Source: Dastarcus helophoroides | Taxonomy: Eukaryota > Arthropoda > Insecta > Coleoptera > Bothrideridae | Direction: 5' to 3' | Assembly (NCBI GenBank): GCA_028583605.1 | Contig: CM053329.1 | Span: 17,584,455 to 17,648,454 of the forward strand | Length of the DNA: 64,000 nt | Shown: one piece after another, positions 57,701 to 64,000 of the stretch | Layout of the letters: each line of letters starts with the position of its first letter | How positions within the stretch are numbered: position 1 is the first letter of the stretch | The notes under the pieces: generated by a model | Told to the model about the DNA's origin: nothing | Database searches by the model: none | What the model saw: the letters and a program-made list of their open reading frames with translations, nothing else | Made by a program: the position numbers and the translations under genes

Positions 57701-57925
57701 ATCATCTAAATCTCATGACTTTATAAATCTTCGAGATCGTAATCTAACTTTTATCCTTTTACCACATGTTAAAGCGATGAAATCATCTTCTGGAATTGTA
57801 AGGAAGTGTGAATTCCGAAAAAAATCAAATGAGCTAAGACTTTGGTGTTGTTGCTAACTCGAGATTATAAAAGATGGATCACCTCAACATCATGACTTTG
57901 TAGAACTTCGAACTCGCCATCTAAA
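54705..57925. repeat. 177-bp satellite, about 18 units, dimeric pattern
   Basis: The GAAATCATCTTCTGGAAT-like word recurs every 176-180 bases from about 55470 to 57780, with looser spacing at the 5' edge (54743, 54916, 55128, 55297). Alternate units read GAAATCATC with GTGGGTTCAAAAAAAAATC and GAAATTATC with GTGGGTTCTAATAAAAATC, so the higher-order unit is about 354 bp. Shared boxes: GATTCAAGAAGATAAAGATG, CATGACTTTGTGGATCTTCG. CTAAAGCTACGTTTCCATC at 55053 and CTAAAGCTACGTTTACACC at 57912 appear only near the array edges. Confidence 0.95.
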
Positions 57926-58860
57926 GCTACGTTTACACCATCAATTAGCTGATAGAAGCCCAACATTAATTTTAATACTCACCAAAAATCAAGCGTTCCT
58001 CCAGATTTAGTCCGCATTAATCAGTGGCCACATAATCCCGCATTCCACTCTATCAGATAAAATCAGCTCGTCGCTTAAGCAGTATGAAGTTCACTAAAGT
58101 CGATTTCCCTGCGGTGGCGACCAGTTTCATGTAAATCCTCGGGAACTTTCTAATTTTTTGCTATGTAAAATTTCGCCTCTTTCAAGGGAACCATAAAATT
58201 CCTCCATGCATTTAAAGCGTTCCCTAACCGATGCCATCGTATGCTTGGCAAAAAATTTTGGAATAAATTTACGACGCAGCCGTCCGATATTCCTTATTCA
58301 CAGAAATATTCCGAAGAAAAAAAATTAGGTCAACGTTGAATAGAATAGTGGCGTTTACAGGTAGCTTAAAAGGGTTGGGTTTTATGGTGGTATTCAATTT
58401 TGGCTTTACGACGCCCAATTGTCGAGGGCCTTTTATAAAGAAATCGGAGCCCTTTTGTGTTGTCTGGGATGATGTATTCATTGAAGGGAAATACGGACAT
58501 ATTTGTGTATGTGGAAAGTTGGAAAAATGTTCACTCTGGTGACTGAATGAATTCGCTAAGTTTGGCTCCAATTAGCAGCTTTCTACGAATTGATTGATAA
58601 ATATTTTTGTAATTTCCTAACGCGTAACCTTTTAACGAAGTTAATTGATTGATTAATTGAAAAAAATGCTTGTGGTCAAATTTAAACGATATTTAATAGT
58701 TTGATGCCAAAAATATTCCAATAGACTTCTATAAGAACGAAAGACGATCCTAAGAAAAATAAAAAAAATGTCAACTTTGCTTCTTGGTTTTAGTTCAGTA
58801 GTAGACTGATAAGTTAATAGATTTATTATTGACGGATTGGTTATTCGCCAAACTGATTAA
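57926..58860. other. low-copy DNA, no assignable gene
   Basis: Overlapping open frames of 68 codons (plus, 58336-58542) and 100 codons (minus, 58269-58571) occupy the same DNA. Neither shows a recognised domain, and which, if either, is real cannot be told. Confidence 0.35.
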
Positions 58861-61800
58861 TCATTTGGTGGATTGATAATTTTGCAGACCGATGGATAGT
58901 TTGATTCATAGGTTTAGAGATTCGTTATTAATTTTACAGATTTGTAACAATCAATCAATCAATCTATCAAACTATCTTCCTTCTTCTTTTTCTTTCTCGG
59001 CCATTTTCTGTACACTCTTGAACGTAGGCCTCTTCCATGCTTCTCTATGCTGATCTGTTCTGTGTCAACTGAAACCACCACACAAATTATCAATCAGTCT
59101 TAATTTTACAGATCGATAGCTTGACTAATAGTTATCAAACTATTAGTAAAGCAATCTATCAAGATTGCTTTATTTATTTTATAGATTGATAACTAACAAT
59201 TAAAGTATCAATCAATCTGTGGAATTAACAACCAATCTATAAAACTATGAGTTACACTATCCATCGCTCTGTGAGATTATAAAGGGTTTATCAGTGTATC
59301 AAACTATCAATCAATCTGCGAAATTAGTAACTAAGTTATTAAACTATGATTTGAGCAAACCAAAGATTAATAATTAATTTTCTAGGTCTATTGATAGTTA
59401 TTAATCATTTTCACAGATTGAATGGCTAGTTATCAGTCAATCTATAAAACTATCAATCAATCTGCCAATTAAAAAATTAATTATTGATTTGTTTAATTCA
59501 TAGTTTGCTATACTGATCAAACATTATCAATGAATCTATTAAGTTATCAATCAAACAGAGAAATTGACAAATCTATGAATCAAATTTTGTGTTAATAAAT
59601 CTGTCAAACTATAAAATTATCCATCTATGGTCGTTTAACTCAAAGATCTAAAACAATGACTGATTGTTTCATAGATTTATAAATTGGTTTTTTATTTTCC
59701 AGATGAACTGATAGGTTTGATAGAATGTTTGATAATAAATCTATTAAACTATCAATCAATTTATCAAATCACAAAGTAATCTATAAAACTATGATTGAAA
59801 TAATCTGTCCATAATCGTTTAATCAACTGATTGTTTTATAGCTTTATAGATTCATTCTTTATTTTATAGATTGATTGATAGTTTGTTAAGATAGAATGTT
59901 TAATAATTAATCTATTAAACTATCATTCAATTTATCAAATTACTTATTAATCTATAAACCGTGAATTAAAATGTCCAACAATTTATCAGATTTTAACTCG
60001 AGAAATCTATTATTTATTTGATAGATTGGTGGTAAGGTGATAGATTTACTATTATTATAATAGATTAAAATATAATTTATTAAATTACTATTTATCTATA
60101 AAACTATGAATAAAATGATCTATTCATGATCGTTTCATTCAAAGATGTAAATCACTGATTGATTGTTTTGTAGCTTTATAGACTGATTCTTCATTTCATA
60201 GATTGATTACTAGTTTCATAGAATAGAATGTTTAATAGTCAATCTATTAAACTATGAATCAATTGGTCAAATTTTTAAGTTAATTTATAAACTATGAATT
60301 AAAATATCGATTGATTGATTCTTTATTTTATAGATTAGTTGACAGTTTAATAAAATAGAAGGTTAAATAATCAATCTGTTAAACTTCTAATCAATTTGTC
60401 AAATTACTACATTCAAATTAATCTATAAACTTTAAATTAAAATGTCCATCAGTTTATCAGTTTATAACTCGAGAGATCTATTATTAATTTAATAGATTGA
60501 TTGATAGATGATAGATTTACAACTATTATAATAGATTTAATTAATTTATCAGGTTAATATTTAATCTATAAAACTATGAATGGGATGATCTATCCATGAT
60601 CGTTTAATTCAGAGGTGTGAATCAATGATTGATTATTTTGTAGCTTTATAGATTGATTCTTCATTTCATAGATTAATTAATAGTTCCATAAAATAGAATG
60701 TTTAATAGTCAACCTATTAAACTATCAATCAATTTGTCAAATTATTAATTAATCTATAAGCTGTGAAATAAAATGTCCATCAGTTTATCAGTTTATAATG
60801 CAAGAGATCCATTATTAATTTAATAGATTGGTGAATAGATGATAGATCTACTACTATTTTAATAGATTTAATCACTTTATTAAGTTAATATTTAATCTAT
60901 AAAACTATGAATGGGATGATCTATCCATGATCGTTTAATTCAGAAATGTGAATCAATGATTGATTATTTTGTAGCTTTTTAGATTGATTGATAGATTAAT
61001 AGAATAGAAGGTTTGATAATCAATCTATTAAACTTTCAATCAATTTGTCAAATTACTACATTCTAATTAATCTATAAACTTTGAATTAAAATGTCCATCA
61101 GTTTATCAGTTTATAACTCGAGAGATCTATTATTTATTTAATAGATTTGTGGTTAAATAATAGATTTGCTACTATTATAATAGATCAGAAAATAGGTTAT
61201 TAAATTACTATTTAGTCTAAAAAACTATGACTGAAATGATCTATCCATGATCGTTTTATTCAAAGATTTAAATCAATGATTGATTGTTTCGTAGCTTTAT
61301 AGATTGATTCTTCATATCATAGATTGATTTATAGTTTGATAGAATAGAATGTTTAATATTCAATTTATTAAACTATCAATCAATTTGTCAAATTATTAAT
61401 TAATCTATAAACTGTAAATTAAAATATCCATCAATTTATCAGTTTATAACTCGAGAGATCTATTATTAATTTAATAGATTCGCGGATAGATGATAGATTT
61501 ATTACTATTATAATAGATTTAATCAATTTATTAAGTTAATATTTAATCTATAAAACTATGAATGGGATGATCTATCCATGATTGTTTAATTCACAGATGT
61601 GATTCAATGATTGATTATTTTCTAGATTTGTAGATTGATTCTTTATTTTATAGATTGATTGATAGTTTAATAGAATAGAAGGTTTGATATTTAATCTATT
61701 AAACTTTTAATCAATTTGTCAAATTACTACATTCTAATTAATCTATAAACTTTGAATTAAAATGTCAATTTATTATTTATTTAATAAATTGGTGGTTAGG

Positions 61801-64000
61801 TGATAGATTTATTACTATTATAATGGATCAAAAAATAACTTATCAAATTACTATTTAATCTAAAAAACTATGAATGAAATGATCTATCCATGATCGTTTT
61901 ATTCAAAGATGTAAATCAGTGATTGATTGTTTCGTAGCTTTATAGATTGATTCTTCATTTCATAGATTGATTAATAGGTTGATAGAATAGAATGTTTACT
62001 ATTGAATCTATCAAACTATCAATCAATTTGTCAAATTATTAATTAATCTATAAACTGTAAATTAAAATGTCCATCAATTTATCAGTTTATAACTCTAGAG
62101 ATCTATTATTAATTTAATAGATTCGTGGATAGATAATAGATTTATTATTATTATAATAGATTTAATTAATTTATTAAGTTAATATTGAATCTATAAAACT
62201 ATGAATGGGATGATCTATCCATGATCATTTAATTCAGAGATGTGAATCAATGATTGATTATTTCGTAGCTTTATAGATTGATTCTTCATTTTATACATTG
62301 ATTCATAGTTTAACAGAACAGAAGGATTGATAATCAATCTATTAAACTTTTAATCAATTTGTCAAATTACGACATTCTAATTAATCTACAAACTGTGAAT
62401 TAAAATATCCATCAATTTATCAGATTATATTTCAAATGATCTATCATTGATTTAATAGATTGTTAGATTGGCGATAAATTTACTACTATTAAAATAGAGT
62501 GAATCAGTTTATCAAATTACTATTTAATTTATAAAACCGTAAATAAAATGATCTATCCATGATCGTTTAGTTCAGAGATGTAAATGATTGATTGTTTCGT
62601 AGCTTGATAGATTGATTCTTCATTTCATAGATTAATTGAGCATTTGCTAGGATAGAATCTTTATTTGTCAATCTATTAAACTATCAAACAATTTGTCAAC
62701 TTACTAATCAATCTATAAACTGTGAATTAAAATGTTCATCAATTTATCAGTTTTTAACTCGAGAAATCTATTATTAATTTAACAGATTGGTAGATAGATG
62801 AGAGATTTACTACTACTATAATAGATTCAATCAATTTATTAAGTTAATATTTAATCTCTAAAACTATAAATGGGATGATCCATCTATGATCGTTTAATTC
62901 AGAGATGTAAATCAATGATTGATTATTTCGTAGCTTTACAGATTAATTCTTTATTTCATAGATTTATTGATAGTATGATAGGATAGAATATTTAATAATT
63001 AATCTATTAAACTATTAAACCATTTGTCAAATTACTAATTAATCTATACACTGTGAATTAAAATTTCCATCAATTTATCAGAATATATTTCAAGTGATCT
63101 ATCATTAGTTTAATAGATTGTTGGATTGGTGATAAATTTACTACTAGTAAAATAGAGTGAATCAATTAATCAAATTACTATTTAATTTATAAAACCATAA
63201 ATGAAATCATCTACCCATGATCGTTTAATTCAGGTATGTAAATGTTTGATTGTTTCGTAGCTTTATAGATTGATTTTTCATTTCATAGATTGATTCAGAG
63301 TTTAATAGGATAGAATCTTTAAATGTCAATCTATTAAACTATCAAACAATTTGTCAACTTACTAATCAATCTATAAACTGTGAATTAAAATGTTCATCAA
63401 TTTATCAGTTTTTAACTCGAGAAATCTATTATTAATTTAACAGATTGGTAGATAGATGAGAGATTTACTACTATTATAATAGATTCAATCAATTTATTAA
63501 GTTAATATTTAATCTCTAAAACTATAAATGGGATGATCTATCTATGATCGTTTAATTCAGAGATGTAAATCAATGATTGATTATTTCGTAGCTTTATAGA
63601 TTAATTCTTCATTTCATAGATTTATTGATAGTATGATAGGATAGAATATTTAATAATTAATCTATTAAACTATTAACCCATTTGTCAAATTACTAATTAA
63701 TTCTATAAACTCTGAATTAAAATGTCCATTAATTTATCAGAATATATTTCAAGTGATCTATCATTAATTTAATAGATTGTTGGATTGATGATAAATTTAC
63801 TACTAGTAAAATAGAGTGAATCAATTTATCAAATTACTATTTAATTTATAAAACCATAAATGAAATCATCTACCCATGATCGTGTAATTCAGGTATGTAA
63901 ATGTTTGATTGTTTCGTAGCTTTATAGATTGATTTTTCATTTCAGAGATTGATTCAGAGTTTAATAGGATAGAATCTTTAAATGTCAATCTATTAAACTA
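58861..64000. repeat. ~330-bp AT-rich satellite, dimeric, runs off the window
   Basis: From about 58890 the DNA is dense in TAGATTGATT and AATCAATCTATTAAACTA. A regular array is clear from about 60120: CTATCCATGATCGTTTAATTC and variants fall at 60591, 60922, 61242, 61573, 61885, 62216, 62554, 62881, 63212, 63539 and 63871, spacing 312-338 with alternating monomer types. The last 150 bases are almost identical to 63190-63340, so the current higher-order unit is about 659 bp. The 58.9-60.1 kb part is a more degenerate edge. Contains conserved AACTCGAGAGATCTATTATT boxes. No gene. Confidence 0.92.

Noticed and set aside
58269..58571. Overlapping 68- and 100-codon frames on opposite strands
   Set aside because: No recognisable domain on either, and no sign favouring one; not annotated as genes.

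Overview
The window looks like AT-rich arthropod (probably insect) nuclear DNA that is almost entirely repetitive. Three things point that way: a decayed Jockey-type non-LTR retrotransposon, a mariner transposase remnant with insect-like wording, and a solo LTR, all lying among several unrelated satellite arrays. I could not place the species. I found no convincing intact host gene, tRNA or rRNA. The longest open frames (over 1,200 codons) are artefacts of homopurine pentanucleotide DNA.

Layout. 1-9.7 kb: degenerate T/A-rich repeat DNA carrying arms of a fold-back element and two copies of a small element with hammerhead-ribozyme cores. 9.7-11.4 kb: Jockey-like reverse transcriptase pseudogene. 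12.3-16.1 kb: (AAGAG)n homopurine array. 17.3-18.7 kb: 172-bp satellite. 19.0-19.3 kb: second Jockey 3' end on the minus strand. 19.57-20.0 kb: fold-back element with a 14-bp target duplication and hammerhead-like arms. 20.5-25.7 kb: roughly 510-bp tandem family with inverted copies, interrupted by a solo LTR. 27.5-31.5 kb: degenerate A-rich repeats. 31.9-32.7 kb: mariner remnant. 34.6-36.1 kb: 300-bp satellite. 36.6 kb: 21-bp minisatellite. 39.6-43.5 kb: 851-bp array whose unit contains the fold-back element. 44.6-46.4 kb: second homopurine tract. 46.4-50.5 kb: degenerate A-rich repeats. 52.1-52.4 kb: hAT-type MITE. 54.7-57.9 kb: 177-bp satellite. 58.9-64.0 kb: 330-bp satellite running off the end.

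The most interesting system is a set of three non-autonomous repeat families that each encode a hammerhead-type self-cleaving RNA core: CTGANGA, a stem II hairpin, GAA, a loopless palindromic stem III, a cleavage nucleotide, then a stem I strand complementary to the bases just before the core. The copies at 6773-6815 and 8528-8570 fit best; the first matches every core position. The abundant fold-back family and the 19.6-20.0 kb element have the same plan with one extra base before stem II. One fold-back copy is built into the repeat unit of the 851-bp satellite. Hammerheads with short stem III are known from Penelope-like elements and animal retrozymes. No Penelope-type reverse transcriptase is visible here, so these would be non-autonomous. 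Self-cleavage is an inference from sequence and was not tested.
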